A DNA stretch of 16,001 bases from Kiritimatiellia bacterium (GTDB lineage: Bacteria; Verrucomicrobiota; Kiritimatiellia; RFP12; DVOR01). The number at the start of each line of letters is the position of its first letter. Positions within the stretch are counted from its first letter, which is position 1. Below are positions 1-7,146 of this stretch, in pieces. The notes beneath the pieces were generated by a model. That model saw only the letters and a program-made list of their open reading frames with translations. It had not been told where the DNA came from and ran no database searches. The translations under genes were made by a program, and so were the position numbers. The stretch lies in NCBI GenBank assembly GCA_900771325.1, contig CAAGNN010000045.1, positions 1 to 16,001 of the forward strand, given 5' to 3'.

Positions 1-2
1 CC

Positions 3-866
3 CCGATTCTGGGGGGCGCGAATGTGCGCGTTGCGGCGGGCGGGGGGGACTTGGAGAAGTTGCTCGCCCAGATGCAGTTGGAGGATGAGGAAAAGCGCTT
101 GAAGATGGCGCGCGAGCGCTTGGCATCGGTGCTTGATCTGATTGAGGCGATGAACGCGCAGCAGGCTTCTGCCCACTCCGAGGCGTATACCAAGATTGAC
201 CAGTATGCCCGTGAGATGGAGGAGATTGAGGCGGCCATCTCGGCGAAGGAGCAGGAGATTTCGCGCCAGGATACCACCATTCAGCAGGCCCAGCGCGAGG
301 TGAACAGCGCCCAGAAGAATGTCGACCGGGCTCAGCGCGAGGTGGCGAGCGCCCAGCGCGCCGTCGATAGCGCGCAGGCCGCCCTTGATGGACTCACCCA
401 GCGCCCCGGTGAGAGCGATGCCGACTTTGCCGCCCGTCAGGCCCAGGCCGAAGCGGATTTGGCCCAGGCCCAGCAGGCCCTCGCCAATACCCAGGCGTCT
501 GCTGGACAGGCCTCCGCCGCCCTCTCGATGGCCCAGGATAATCTCGCCGCCGCTCAGGCTTCCAAGGCGCAGATGGAGAGCGAGAAGAGCGCCCTCCAGG
601 CGCGGTTGAGCGAGCTCGCGGGGCAGATTGACGAGCAGTGGGGCAAGCTCAACGACGAGGAGGTGCGCGCGCTCCTCGACGCGATGAAGTTGAGCGCGGC
701 CGATGTGCAGTCCATCCTCGACAAGGAGCCCTTGGAGAGCGATGACGAGCGCGCCGAGATGCTTGCCCAGCGCGAGGCCCCCGCCAAGGCTATCTTCAAG
801 GCCCTCGAGAACTACGAGAAGCGCTTGCAGGATAGCATCGAAGCGAAGCGCGAGACGATGGTTTAA
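3..866 (+). CDS. Coiled-coil T3SS translocator/tip-like protein (5' partial)
   Basis: The reading frame is open to the window edge with no upstream stop, so the gene probably starts outside. A GTG at 24 is the first in-window start and would give 280 aa. The visible protein has no hydrophobic segment. From about residue 20 to 215 it is a long Ala/Gln/Glu-rich coiled coil with repeated AQxxV/AQxAL heptads around residues 87-206, followed by a mixed helical tail. Residues 9-32 (DLEKLLAQMQLEDEEKR...) match a segment in the translocator at 1417-2490 (DLEKLIAYLQLENDEQQ...), so the two are related. The pattern of a helical LxxLL-type segment followed by a long coiled coil resembles the extracellular N-terminal half of SipB/IpaB translocators. 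Position directly before an LcrH-type chaperone supports a secreted translocon or needle-tip role. Alternatives are an SctA-like tip protein or an effector. Family assignment is inferred from pattern only; secretion by T3SS is likely but unproven. Confidence 0.6.
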   Translation, partial: PILGGANVRVAAGGGDLEKLLAQMQLEDEEKRLKMARERLASVLDLIEAMNAQQASAHSEAYTKIDQYAREMEEIEAAISAKEQEISRQDTTIQQAQREVNSAQKNVDRAQREVASAQRAVDSAQAALDGLTQRPGESDADFAARQAQAEADLAQAQQALANTQASAGQASAALSMAQDNLAAAQASKAQMESEKSALQARLSELAGQIDEQWGKLNDEEVRALLDAMKLSAADVQSILDKEPLESDDERAEMLAQREAPAKAIFKALENYEKRLQDSIEAKRETMV

Positions 867-911
867 GGTTATTCACTTCCCCCAACACCCCTTTCAGAAA
901 GGATGCAGATT

Positions 912-1379
912 ATGGCAGAGATCACCAAAGAAGAGATTGAGGCCGCCGCCAAGAAGTTGATGGAGGGCTACACCCTCGGTGCCGTCAAGGGCATCTCGGA
1001 GAATGAGCTCGAGGCCGTTTACTCGGTGGGCTTCAACTTCTATCAGACCGGCCGCCTGGAGGACGCCCAGAAGATTTTCTCCTTCCTGGTGATGTTCAAC
1101 CACCTTTCGCCGAAGTTCTGGATGGGCCTCGGGGCCGTCTACCAGGTGAAGAAGGAGTTTGACCAGGCGCTCACGGCCTACGGCTACGCCTCCTTCCTGG
1201 ATTTGACCGACCCGCGGCCGCAGTTCCACGCCGCCGAGTGCTTTTGGGCGAAGGGCGACCGCACCAACGCCCTCTCCGCGTTGGCCGCGTTGGAGGAGTT
1301 CGCCCCCGCGAATGTTGAGCTCGGGCGCGAGTATCGCACCAAGGCCGCCGAGCTCAAGGCCAAGATTGAACAGCAGTAA
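912..1379 (+). CDS. lcrH: LcrH/SycD/IpgC-type T3SS translocator chaperone (TPR)
   Basis: This 155-aa protein is a class II type III secretion chaperone, a cytoplasmic TPR protein that holds hydrophobic translocators soluble before export. Three TPR repeats lie at about residues 33-66, 67-100 and 101-134. Family hallmarks are the ELEAVYSVGFNFYQTGRLEDAQKIF helix pair (residues 32-56), the second-repeat FWMGLGAVYQ, and PRPQFHAAECFWAKGD in the third. Length matches the family (about 150-170 aa). An ATG at 903 is also in frame but overlaps the AAAGGA ribosome-binding site at 898-903. The ATG at 912 sits 8 bases downstream of it and is preferred. The gene lies 45 nt after the coiled-coil gene and 37 nt before the SseC-like translocator, the usual chaperone/cargo arrangement. 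Family recognition is strong; the cargo is inferred from neighbours. Confidence 0.9.
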   Translation: MAEITKEEIEAAAKKLMEGYTLGAVKGISENELEAVYSVGFNFYQTGRLEDAQKIFSFLVMFNHLSPKFWMGLGAVYQVKKEFDQALTAYGYASFLDLTDPRPQFHAAECFWAKGDRTNALSALAALEEFAPANVELGREYRTKAAELKAKIEQQ

Positions 1380-1416
1380 GTCAACCCCCTTCGGATGAGA
1401 GAGGAGCGCAGAAGCA

Positions 1417-2490
1417 ATGGCTGAGATCCCCGGAATTAACGAACAGGCCCGCCAGCGGCCGGTCTACGTCAACCAGGCCGCCGAGATGGCCAAGGGGCTG
1501 GGTATCACCGAGAAGGCCCAAACCCTCGTCAAGGAGGTGGCCGGGCTGCTCGGGAGCGAGCGGTCGGTGCGCGTGAGCAACGCCTCCACCACGCAGACTG
1601 CCGAGGTGGGCACTCCCACCGGCGCCACCGGTGTGCCCGCTTTGGACAACCCTGATGACGCGAAGGCCAAGGAGGCCGACCTCGAGAAGCTGATTGCCTA
1701 TCTCCAGCTGGAGAACGACGAGCAGCAGGCCGAGATGGCGCGCGAGCGCATTGAGGTGCAGAAGAACAACCTCGAAACGCAGCACAAGGACCAGATGGAG
1801 AAGCTCCAGAAGTCCCTCGACGAGATGGACAAGGCGGCCAAGGCGAGCAAGATCTCCAAGATCTTCGGCTGGTTGTTGGCGGCGCTAGCGGTCGTGGCGG
1901 CGGTGGTCACCTGCGTGGCAACGGCCGGCGCGGCGGCCCCGTGCATTGCCGCCGGTATCGGCGCGGCAATTGCGGTGGGCTCAATGGTCCTGAGTGAAAC
2001 CGGCGCGGCCGATAAGATTATCGAAGGACTGGCCAAGGGCATCACGGCGCTCGTCAAAGCCTTCGGCGGAGACATCAGCGACGACGCGGCCAAGATGATT
2101 GCCTCGGTGGCCTACTCGTTGGCGATTATGGCCGCCGGGTTGGCCTGCAGCTTCGTCTCGATCGGCACGGCGGCCAACGCGGCCATCAGCTCGACGATGC
2201 GCATTGTGCAGACCGCCACGCAGCTGCTCAACACAGGGCTTGGCGTGGCCTCCACTGGTGTGAATGCCTACGGTGTCTACGCCAACTACGAATCCGGCAT
2301 GGCCTCGGCCGACCTCTCGGAGACCGAGAAGTTCTTGGCCCAGATGCGTCGCCAGCTCGAAGAGAGTCAGGAGGAGCTGCAGGCCATTCTCGAGCAGATT
2401 CAGGCCGGCTTCCAGCAGGTGGTCGCCATCCTCTCCTCCGAGACCGATACGCAGAAGGACATTGCCCAGCAGTTGGGCGCGATGGCCTAA
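1417..2490 (+). CDS. SseC/IpaB/YopB-like T3SS hydrophobic translocator
   Basis: The 357-aa protein has the layout of a T3SS pore-forming translocator (SctE class). A polar Thr/Ala-rich N-terminus (1-85) is followed by an amphipathic coiled coil (86-145). A long hydrophobic hairpin spans about 150-192 (ISKIFGWLLAALAVVAAVV... with Gly/Ala-rich turns). A connecting helix (197-218) follows, then a second hydrophobic segment (227-250, preceded by DISDDAAKMIASVAYSL), and a C-terminal coiled coil (300-350). The order and the GK/IG-type hydrophobic hairpin match the membrane half of SipB/IpaB/YopB. The GAGAGG ribosome-binding region at 1399-1404 supports the ATG at 1417. It is shorter than SipB/IpaB and lacks their long N-terminal coiled coil, which the gene at 3-866 may supply. 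No SctB/YopD partner follows. Expected role is insertion into a host membrane at the needle tip. Class recognition is good; host and function are inferred. Confidence 0.8.
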   Translation: MAEIPGINEQARQRPVYVNQAAEMAKGLGITEKAQTLVKEVAGLLGSERSVRVSNASTTQTAEVGTPTGATGVPALDNPDDAKAKEADLEKLIAYLQLENDEQQAEMARERIEVQKNNLETQHKDQMEKLQKSLDEMDKAAKASKISKIFGWLLAALAVVAAVVTCVATAGAAAPCIAAGIGAAIAVGSMVLSETGAADKIIEGLAKGITALVKAFGGDISDDAAKMIASVAYSLAIMAAGLACSFVSIGTAANAAISSTMRIVQTATQLLNTGLGVASTGVNAYGVYANYESGMASADLSETEKFLAQMRRQLEESQEELQAILEQIQAGFQQVVAILSSETDTQKDIAQQLGAMA

Positions 2491-2502
2491 GGTTTGCCAT
2501 CA

Positions 2503-2549
2503 CCGCACACATCGGCCGCCGAGCGCTCGCTCGTGGCCGATGTGTGTGT
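2503..2549 (+). terminator. Stem-loop at end of translocon operon
   Basis: A 12-bp perfect inverted repeat (CACACATCGGCC at 2506-2517, GGCCGATGTGTG at 2535-2546) extends to 15 pairs with one G-U. The 17-nt loop itself contains the palindrome GAGCGCTC. It lies 12 nt after the translocator stop and before the next promoter, where a terminator is expected. No T-tract follows, so it is not a classical intrinsic terminator. It may be a Rho-linked or mRNA 3'-end stabilising hairpin. Confidence 0.5.
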
Positions 2550-2602
2550 CCGTAAAAGGGGAAACGCATCTGCCGCCAAGATTTCAGCGGGCTGGTTGGG
2601 GC

Positions 2603-2631
2603 TTGACAGTGCGGGAGGCTTGTTCTATACT
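2603..2631 (+). promoter_or_regulatory. Near-consensus sigma-70 promoter
   Basis: A perfect -35 box TTGACA (2603-2608) and a -10 box TATACT (2626-2631) are separated by exactly 17 bp. Transcription would start near 2638, and the GAAGGAG ribosome-binding site at 2648-2654 precedes the ATG at 2661. This is the best-formed promoter in the window and should drive the FHA, prepilin and SWIM genes separately from the T3SS operon. Confidence 0.88.
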
Positions 2632-2660
2632 CCAAACCAACGTAGTCGAAGGAGTTTGCG

Positions 2661-3164
2661 ATGCCAAACATTACGATTCTGAATGGTGACGAGATTGGTA
2701 AGAACTATAGCTGGACGGCGGATCAGATCCGTATCGGCCGCAATAGTGCCAATGACTTTGTGATTTCGAATGCGTCGGTCTCCGGCGAGCACTGCATTAT
2801 CGAGCGTTGTGACGGCGGGTGGCGGGTCAAGGACCTGGATTCCACCAATGGCACGCGCGTGAATGAGGTGCGTATCACGATGACCACGGTCCATCGCAAC
2901 GATGTGATTGCCCTAGGTGACATTGCCCTCTCCATTCGCGGGGACGATGTGCCCGAGGCCGATCCCGGCGTGACAGAGAATGTCGATTCTATTCCGCGTA
3001 CGACGATTGTGATGCGTCCGACGACGGCCCCTTCGCGCCCGGTGGAGGGCTTTGCCAAGAAGTCCGAGAGCAAGAAGACGCTCAACCTGATTATCGGCGT
3101 GTCGATTGTGGTGATTATCGCGTTGGCGGCCGTGCTGGTCTTGAAGCTGCTGGGCATTCTGTAA
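2661..3164 (+). CDS. Tail-anchored FHA-domain protein
   Basis: This 167-aa protein has an N-terminal FHA phosphothreonine-binding domain (about 1-95). The binding signature is intact: IRIGR (R27), SVSGEH (S41-H44) and LDSTNGTRVNE (N63-G64-T65). A Thr/Pro-rich linker (100-135) contains RTTIVMRPTTAP. A single C-terminal transmembrane helix (about 141-164) follows KKSESKK and leaves only three residues outside, so the FHA domain should face the cytoplasm. It starts 7 nt after a GAAGGAG ribosome-binding site and heads an operon with a prepilin and a SWIM protein. FHA domains dock Thr-phosphorylated partners of Hanks-type kinases; the linker threonines could be such sites, which is speculation. 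It is too short for an SctD-type T3SS ring protein, which also carries periplasmic domains. Confidence 0.88.
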   Translation: MPNITILNGDEIGKNYSWTADQIRIGRNSANDFVISNASVSGEHCIIERCDGGWRVKDLDSTNGTRVNEVRITMTTVHRNDVIALGDIALSIRGDDVPEADPGVTENVDSIPRTTIVMRPTTAPSRPVEGFAKKSESKKTLNLIIGVSIVVIIALAAVLVLKLLGIL

Positions 3165-3842
3165 GTGTATGGCGTGAAGCGTGGGTTCACGCTGATTGAG
3201 CTGCTGGTGATCCTGGCTATTCTGGGGATCGCCATTGCGGTGGTAATGCCGCAAATCGGGAACTCGGCTAGTACGCAGGTGTCGATGGCGGCGAAGGATG
3301 CCTTGCGCCTAATGCGTTATGCGCGCAATATGGCCTTGCAGACGCAGCAGCCGATGGTAGTCACCTTCTCGCCCGGGCAGATCGCCCTCTCTTCGGCCTT
3401 CGACGAAGCTTCGACCGCGCCGAGCGTGCACGAGGCTCCGGACGAGGCGGCTTCGAGTGGAACGTCCGCGAAGCGTTCGCCGGGGGTGGCGGTGGAGGCC
3501 GGCGAGATTGACGCGGTGGGGTTGACCAAGCATTACGACCTGGTGGCCTTCACCTTCTTGGGCTATGACGACTCGGTGACGCAGGGGCGTTCGGCCGAGG
3601 ATGGAGCGCCGGCTGACTTTCGCCGCCGCGTGCCGGGGGAAGAGCAGGCGCAACGGGAGAGTCTTTCGCTCTCAAGCGCGCAACGGGCCGGGGAGCCCTT
3701 CTCGGTCACGGTGCGTGCCAATGGCACCACGCGGCCCTTTTCCATTCGGATATTACCCCGCGAGGATGTGGAGCGCGGCGAAGAGACCGGCGACAGGGTT
3801 TCCTTCGACTTCCTGTGCGCCGGCACGATAGGCGAGCAGTGA
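3165..3842 (+). CDS. GspH/FimT-like prepilin-type protein
   Basis: The protein of about 225 aa begins with a class III prepilin signal: basic VKRG, then FTLIELLVILAILGIAIAVV. Prepilin peptidase should cut after G7, leaving Phe at +1 and Glu at +5. The hydrophobic helix and the following AAKDALRLMRYARNMALQTQQPMVVTF match GspH/FimT pseudopilins of type II secretion or type IV pili. The remainder has a low-complexity Ala/Ser/Glu insert (about residues 84-115) before a beta-rich C-terminal region. The start is GTG at 3165, directly after the FHA stop, or the in-frame GTG at 3174. Both keep the signal, and translation is probably coupled. No other pilus or T2SS genes are in the window, so the parent machine is unknown. 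Confidence 0.82.
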   Translation: MYGVKRGFTLIELLVILAILGIAIAVVMPQIGNSASTQVSMAAKDALRLMRYARNMALQTQQPMVVTFSPGQIALSSAFDEASTAPSVHEAPDEAASSGTSAKRSPGVAVEAGEIDAVGLTKHYDLVAFTFLGYDDSVTQGRSAEDGAPADFRRRVPGEEQAQRESLSLSSAQRAGEPFSVTVRANGTTRPFSIRILPREDVERGEETGDRVSFDFLCAGTIGEQ

Positions 3843-3844
3843 CG

Positions 3845-4627
3845 ATGAGCCGGGGCGCTTCGCGTCATCAGCCGCGCATTCCCTTAACGGTCTATGGCGG
3901 ACTGCGGTTGCAGGGGGGCAATCGCGATGCGTGGTGGCGCAAGGCGTGGATTGCGTGGCTTGAAGAGCTTCAGATGGGGGCGCGGTTGGGGCGCGGGCGG
4001 AATTATGCCCAGCGCGGGCAGGTGCAAGCGCTGGAGGTCGAGCCGGGGGTGCTGCGCGCGCAGGTGCAGGGGATGGAGCGCGAGCCCTACCGCGTGGAGA
4101 TGCGTTGGGCTCCCTTGCCGAGCGAACCGGTGGCGGCGGTGTTGCGCGCTTCACCAGTCTTTGCTGCGCAATTGGCGGCGAACCGTTTGCCGGTGGCCTT
4201 CGATCAGGCTATTCGGCAACTGGGCTATTCGCTCTTTCCCGAGGGACGCGAGGGGGTGAACTTTCGCTGCACCTGCCGCGATTGGGCGCGCCCGTGCAAG
4301 CACCTGGCGGCGGCCCTCTGTCTCTTTGCCGACATTATTGCCTCCGAGCCGCAGGTGCTGTTGCGTCTGCGCGGGATTTCGGTGGCGGCGGCCGAGGCGG
4401 ATTGCACCCCCACGCGGCTGCCGGCGGGCGACCTCTTGGCCTTGCGCGCGGTGGCCGATGCGGCGGCCGTCCCCCGGCGGTTGGGGACACTCCCCTATTG
4501 GCGGGGGGAAGAGGATTTGCGCAAGACGCTGGAGGTGGCCTACCGCCGGGCGCACGAGCGGGCGGTGACGGCCTTGGAGACATTGGCGGCGGACCTGCGT
4601 TTCCCCGAAGATGTCCCGCCGGCGTGA
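3845..4627 (+). CDS. SWIM zinc-finger protein
   Basis: A 260-aa protein with a SWIM-type zinc finger, CxC-x6-CxH, at residues 142-153 (CTCRDWARPCKH), followed by the usual hydrophobic helix (LAAALCLFADII). The N-terminal half has the WWRKAWIAWLEEL... and GRxYAQRGQV motif region typical of bacterial SWIM proteins, which often sit beside SNF2-type helicases. None is present here. The ATG at 3845 is 2 nt after the prepilin stop and has only a weak GAG upstream, so translational coupling is likely. An earlier in-frame ATG at 3815 would overlap the prepilin gene. SWIM domains bind DNA or protein; the specific role is unknown. Being with an FHA protein and a prepilin is unusual and may reflect only co-transcription. 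Confidence 0.8.
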   Translation: MSRGASRHQPRIPLTVYGGLRLQGGNRDAWWRKAWIAWLEELQMGARLGRGRNYAQRGQVQALEVEPGVLRAQVQGMEREPYRVEMRWAPLPSEPVAAVLRASPVFAAQLAANRLPVAFDQAIRQLGYSLFPEGREGVNFRCTCRDWARPCKHLAAALCLFADIIASEPQVLLRLRGISVAAAEADCTPTRLPAGDLLALRAVADAAAVPRRLGTLPYWRGEEDLRKTLEVAYRRAHERAVTALETLAADLRFPEDVPPA

Positions 4628-4667
4628 GAAAATCCGCCGGATGGCGCGCGCACGGACCGGGGAGATA

Positions 4668-4676
4668 TGGTATACT
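4668..4676 (+). promoter_or_regulatory. Extended -10 promoter
   Basis: TGGTATACT matches the extended -10 form (TGn plus TATACT at 4671-4676). No good -35 box is seen 17 bp upstream, as expected for extended -10 promoters. The start would be near 4683. A GGAG at 4693-4696 precedes the lipoprotein ATG at 4706. Confidence 0.7.
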
Positions 4677-4705
4677 GCCGCCCAACTTGACTGGAGAACG
4701 TGCGA

Positions 4706-5668
4706 ATGAAGTTGCGAGCAATCCTTTTGTTGACGTTGGGTGCCGCCGTGATGGCGGGGTGTGACCGTAATCAGGTGGCCGAGCAGGAGCGGCGCGAGCG
4801 CGCGGATGCGCTTTTTGCCGAGGCGTTGGCCGCCGAGGAGCAGGGGAATATTAGCGCGGCCGAGGCGCTCTACGAGCAGCTCTTGCAGCGCGATGCTTCG
4901 CTGGCCTTGGCGCACTTGAACCTGGCGATGTTGCAGCACGACTCGCGCAAGGAGTACATTGAGGCCATCCACCACTACCGGATGTACCTGGCGCTGCAGC
5001 CGAAGTCCGAGAAGGCCCCGTTGATCCAGGAGCGTTTGGCGGCGGCGCGTACGCTGCTGGCTGCGCAATTGGCCGCCGAGCGGATTGCCATCGAGAGTCG
5101 GGCCGTGGCGGCCGAGCGCGACGAGTTGCGCACCAAGCTCTCGGCGGCCGATAAGCGCGTGGCCGAGGCTAATAAGGCCCTGGATGCGCGCACCAAGGAG
5201 ATGGAGGAGCTCAAGCGGCAGGTGGCGCGCTTGACCACGCTGGTCGAGACCCTCAAGAGCTCGGAAGAGGAGGCGGCCAAGGCCCACGCTGCGGAGTTGG
5301 CGGCGGCGCGCAAGGCGGCCGAGGAGGCCAAGCAGGCGCTCGAGGCCGATCCCGAGCCGAGTGTGGATGACGAGATTGCGGCCGTGCGGGCCGACGCATT
5401 GCGGATGATTGCGGAAGAAGATGGCGGTATCCAGGCGCAGAACGCCGCCACGCGCGAGGCGATTGCCGAGCTGAAGGGCGAGGAGACCATCGCCGCTACG
5501 CCCACCCCCGGCAAGCGCTATCTGGTGCGTCCGGGCGACACCCTCTCCAAACTCTCGCGCGAAGCCTATGGTAATGCCGCCGGCTGGATGCGTATTCGCG
5601 ATGCGAACCGCTCGACCACCAACCCCGACGGGCGTCTGCGCGCGGGCGAGACGGTGATTATTCCCTAA
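4706..5668 (+). CDS. Lipoprotein with TPR, coiled coil and C-terminal LysM
   Basis: A 320-aa envelope protein. The N-terminus MKLRAILLLTLGAAVMAGC is a lipoprotein signal with lipid-modified C19. The Asp at +2 would be an inner-membrane retention signal under the E. coli rule, but that rule may not hold here. Residues about 25-100 contain two TPR-like repeats (ADALFAEALAAEEQGNISAAEALYEQLLQ and ALAHLNLAMLQHDS...AIHHYRMYLALQP). An Ala/Glu/Lys-rich coiled coil follows (about 105-215), and a LysM domain at about 272-320 (YLVRPGDTLSKLSREAYGN...RLRAGETVIIP) should bind peptidoglycan. The ATG at 4706 is preferred over the GTG at 4700 because GGAG at 4693-4696 is 9 nt upstream of it but only 3 nt from the GTG. 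Probable role is tethering or assembly at the cell wall; no named orthologue is recognised. Confidence 0.85.
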   Translation: MKLRAILLLTLGAAVMAGCDRNQVAEQERRERADALFAEALAAEEQGNISAAEALYEQLLQRDASLALAHLNLAMLQHDSRKEYIEAIHHYRMYLALQPKSEKAPLIQERLAAARTLLAAQLAAERIAIESRAVAAERDELRTKLSAADKRVAEANKALDARTKEMEELKRQVARLTTLVETLKSSEEEAAKAHAAELAAARKAAEEAKQALEADPEPSVDDEIAAVRADALRMIAEEDGGIQAQNAATREAIAELKGEETIAATPTPGKRYLVRPGDTLSKLSREAYGNAAGWMRIRDANRSTTNPDGRLRAGETVIIP

Positions 5669-5688
5669 GCACACTTTCGGGGCGGCCG

Positions 5689-5952
5689 ATGGGCCATCGC
5701 GTATCGTTTCGTCGGCCGGAGCGGGACGGCTTTCGCCTGGAGACGGCCGATGTGGCCGAGGGGCGCAGCCTGTGGCAGCGACTCTTTGGTAGGGCGCGTG
5801 GCCCCAAGGCCCAGTGGGTGCGCTACGCCTCGGCCGGGAGCGCGCATGAGGCGGGGAATGACGAAGTGGAGGCCGATGTCCGCTCGTGGCGGCGGTTTGG
5901 GGTGGCGGTGACGGTGGTTGTGATTATTTGGCTTTTGGGAGCACTCGGATGA
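5689..5952 (+). CDS. Small single-pass membrane protein, unknown function
   Basis: An 87-aa protein with a charged Arg/Glu-rich N-terminal part (about 1-67) and one C-terminal hydrophobic helix (about 69-87, FGVAVTVVVIIWLLGALG), so probably tail-anchored with the soluble part in the cytoplasm. It lies 20 nt after the lipoprotein gene, and its TGA overlaps the nspC start (ATGA), implying translational coupling. Family not recognised. Codon use matches its neighbours and the frame is well placed, so it is likely real. The ribosome-binding site is weak. Confidence 0.65.
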   Translation: MGHRVSFRRPERDGFRLETADVAEGRSLWQRLFGRARGPKAQWVRYASAGSAHEAGNDEVEADVRSWRRFGVAVTVVVIIWLLGALG

Positions 5953-7136
5953 ACGTGTTAGATTTGCGAACCCCAGCATTTGTGGTGGATGTGGCGGCCT
6001 TGCAGCGGAATGCGGCGGTGCTGGCCGATGTGGCCGAGCGCGCCGGCGCGCGGATGTTGCTGGCCTTGAAGGCCTTCTCAATGCCCGCGGCCTTCCCGTA
6101 TATGAAGGCGGCGGGGACCTGCGCGAGCAGCGTCCACGAGGCGCGGCTGGGGAAGGAGGCCTTTGGCGGGGAGCGGCACGTCTTTGCGGCCGCCTTTTCG
6201 GAGGCGGAGATGCGCGAGCTGATGGCGCTGGGGATCGACCACATCACCTTCAACTCCTTTGCGCAGTTGCGCCAGTGGCAGCGCTTGGCGCGGGAGATGC
6301 CGGGCGCGGCGCGCGTGGCCCTGGGGCTGCGCATCAACCCCGAGCACTCCGAGGGGCAAGTGCCGCTCTACGACCCGTGCGCCCCGCACTCGCGTCTGGG
6401 CATTCGCCGCGAGGCCTTTGCCGGGCAGGACCTCACCGGCATCACCGGGCTGCATTGCCACAATCTCTGCGAGCAGAATGCCGATTGCTTTGCGCGGACG
6501 CTCGAGGCCATTGAGGCGAAGTTCGGCGACCTCCTGCGCAGCGGGCAGATCACCTGGTTCAACTTTGGCGGCGGCCACCACATCACGCGCGCCGATTACG
6601 ACCGCGAGCTGCTGGTGCGGACTTTGCAGGGCTTCCACGCGCGCTATCCGCACATCGCTTACTGCCTGGAGCCCGGCGAGGCGCACGTCCTCAACGCCGG
6701 CACCTTCGTCTGCACCGTCCTGGATGTGGTGGACAATGCCGGGCCGATTGCCATCCTCGATGGGTCGGCCGCCTGCCATACGCCCGACGTGATGGAGATG
6801 CCCTACGTGCCGCGCGCCTTTATCGATGAGGCGTGGCAGGGCGAGGCCGCCCCCGGGCCCACCGCCCTGCGCGCCGGCAAGCCTGGCGAGAAGGCCCACA
6901 CCGTGCGTTTGGCCGGGCCGAGCTGTCTGGCTGGGGACTTCTTTGGCGAATATAGCTTCGACCGTCTGCCGCAGCCGGGCGACCGCATTCTCTTTGAGGA
7001 TATGGCCCTCTACACAATGGTCAAGACCAACACCTTCAACGGCATTCGCTTGCCAGATCTCTGCCTCTGCACCGCCCCCGGCCACATCGAGGTGGTCCGT
7101 ACCTTTGGCTACGACGACTTCCGCTCGCGCCTGTGA
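5949..7136 (+). CDS. nspC: Carboxynorspermidine/carboxyspermidine decarboxylase
   Basis: This 395-aa PLP enzyme of the alanine-racemase/ornithine-decarboxylase fold (type III) decarboxylates carboxynorspermidine or carboxyspermidine. It is the last step of the aspartate-semialdehyde-dependent polyamine route. Family landmarks: TPAFVVD at the start, the PLP lysine K41 in LLALKAFSM, SSVHEARLGKEAFGGE, INPEHSEGQVPLYDPCAPHSRLG, HCHNLCEQNAD, FNFGGGHHIT, LEPGEAHVLNAG, GPSCLAGDFFGEYSFDR with the catalytic-site Cys, and YTMVKTNTFNG. Length is full. The start ATG overlaps the preceding stop by 4 bp. The expected partner, carboxynorspermidine dehydrogenase, is not in the window. Specificity between norspermidine and spermidine cannot be read from sequence. 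Confidence 0.96.
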   Translation: MNVLDLRTPAFVVDVAALQRNAAVLADVAERAGARMLLALKAFSMPAAFPYMKAAGTCASSVHEARLGKEAFGGERHVFAAAFSEAEMRELMALGIDHITFNSFAQLRQWQRLAREMPGAARVALGLRINPEHSEGQVPLYDPCAPHSRLGIRREAFAGQDLTGITGLHCHNLCEQNADCFARTLEAIEAKFGDLLRSGQITWFNFGGGHHITRADYDRELLVRTLQGFHARYPHIAYCLEPGEAHVLNAGTFVCTVLDVVDNAGPIAILDGSAACHTPDVMEMPYVPRAFIDEAWQGEAAPGPTALRAGKPGEKAHTVRLAGPSCLAGDFFGEYSFDRLPQPGDRILFEDMALYTMVKTNTFNGIRLPDLCLCTAPGHIEVVRTFGYDDFRSRL

Positions 7137-7146
7137 GGCCGCGCCG

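Noticed and set aside
2661..3164. FHA protein as the T3SS basal-body protein SctD
   Set aside because: It lacks the periplasmic ring domains, and its membrane helix is at the extreme C-terminus.
4151..5674. Long antisense open frame across the SWIM and lipoprotein genes (about 500 codons)
   Set aside because: GC-rich codon bias on the + strand leaves few antisense stops. The product is Arg/Leu/Gly-rich with no domain, and both + strand genes have clear families.
6826..7146. Upstream extension of the U32 frame into nspC
   Set aside because: It overlaps nspC by about 300 nt with Arg/Pro-rich sequence; the U32 family begins at the ATG at 7147.
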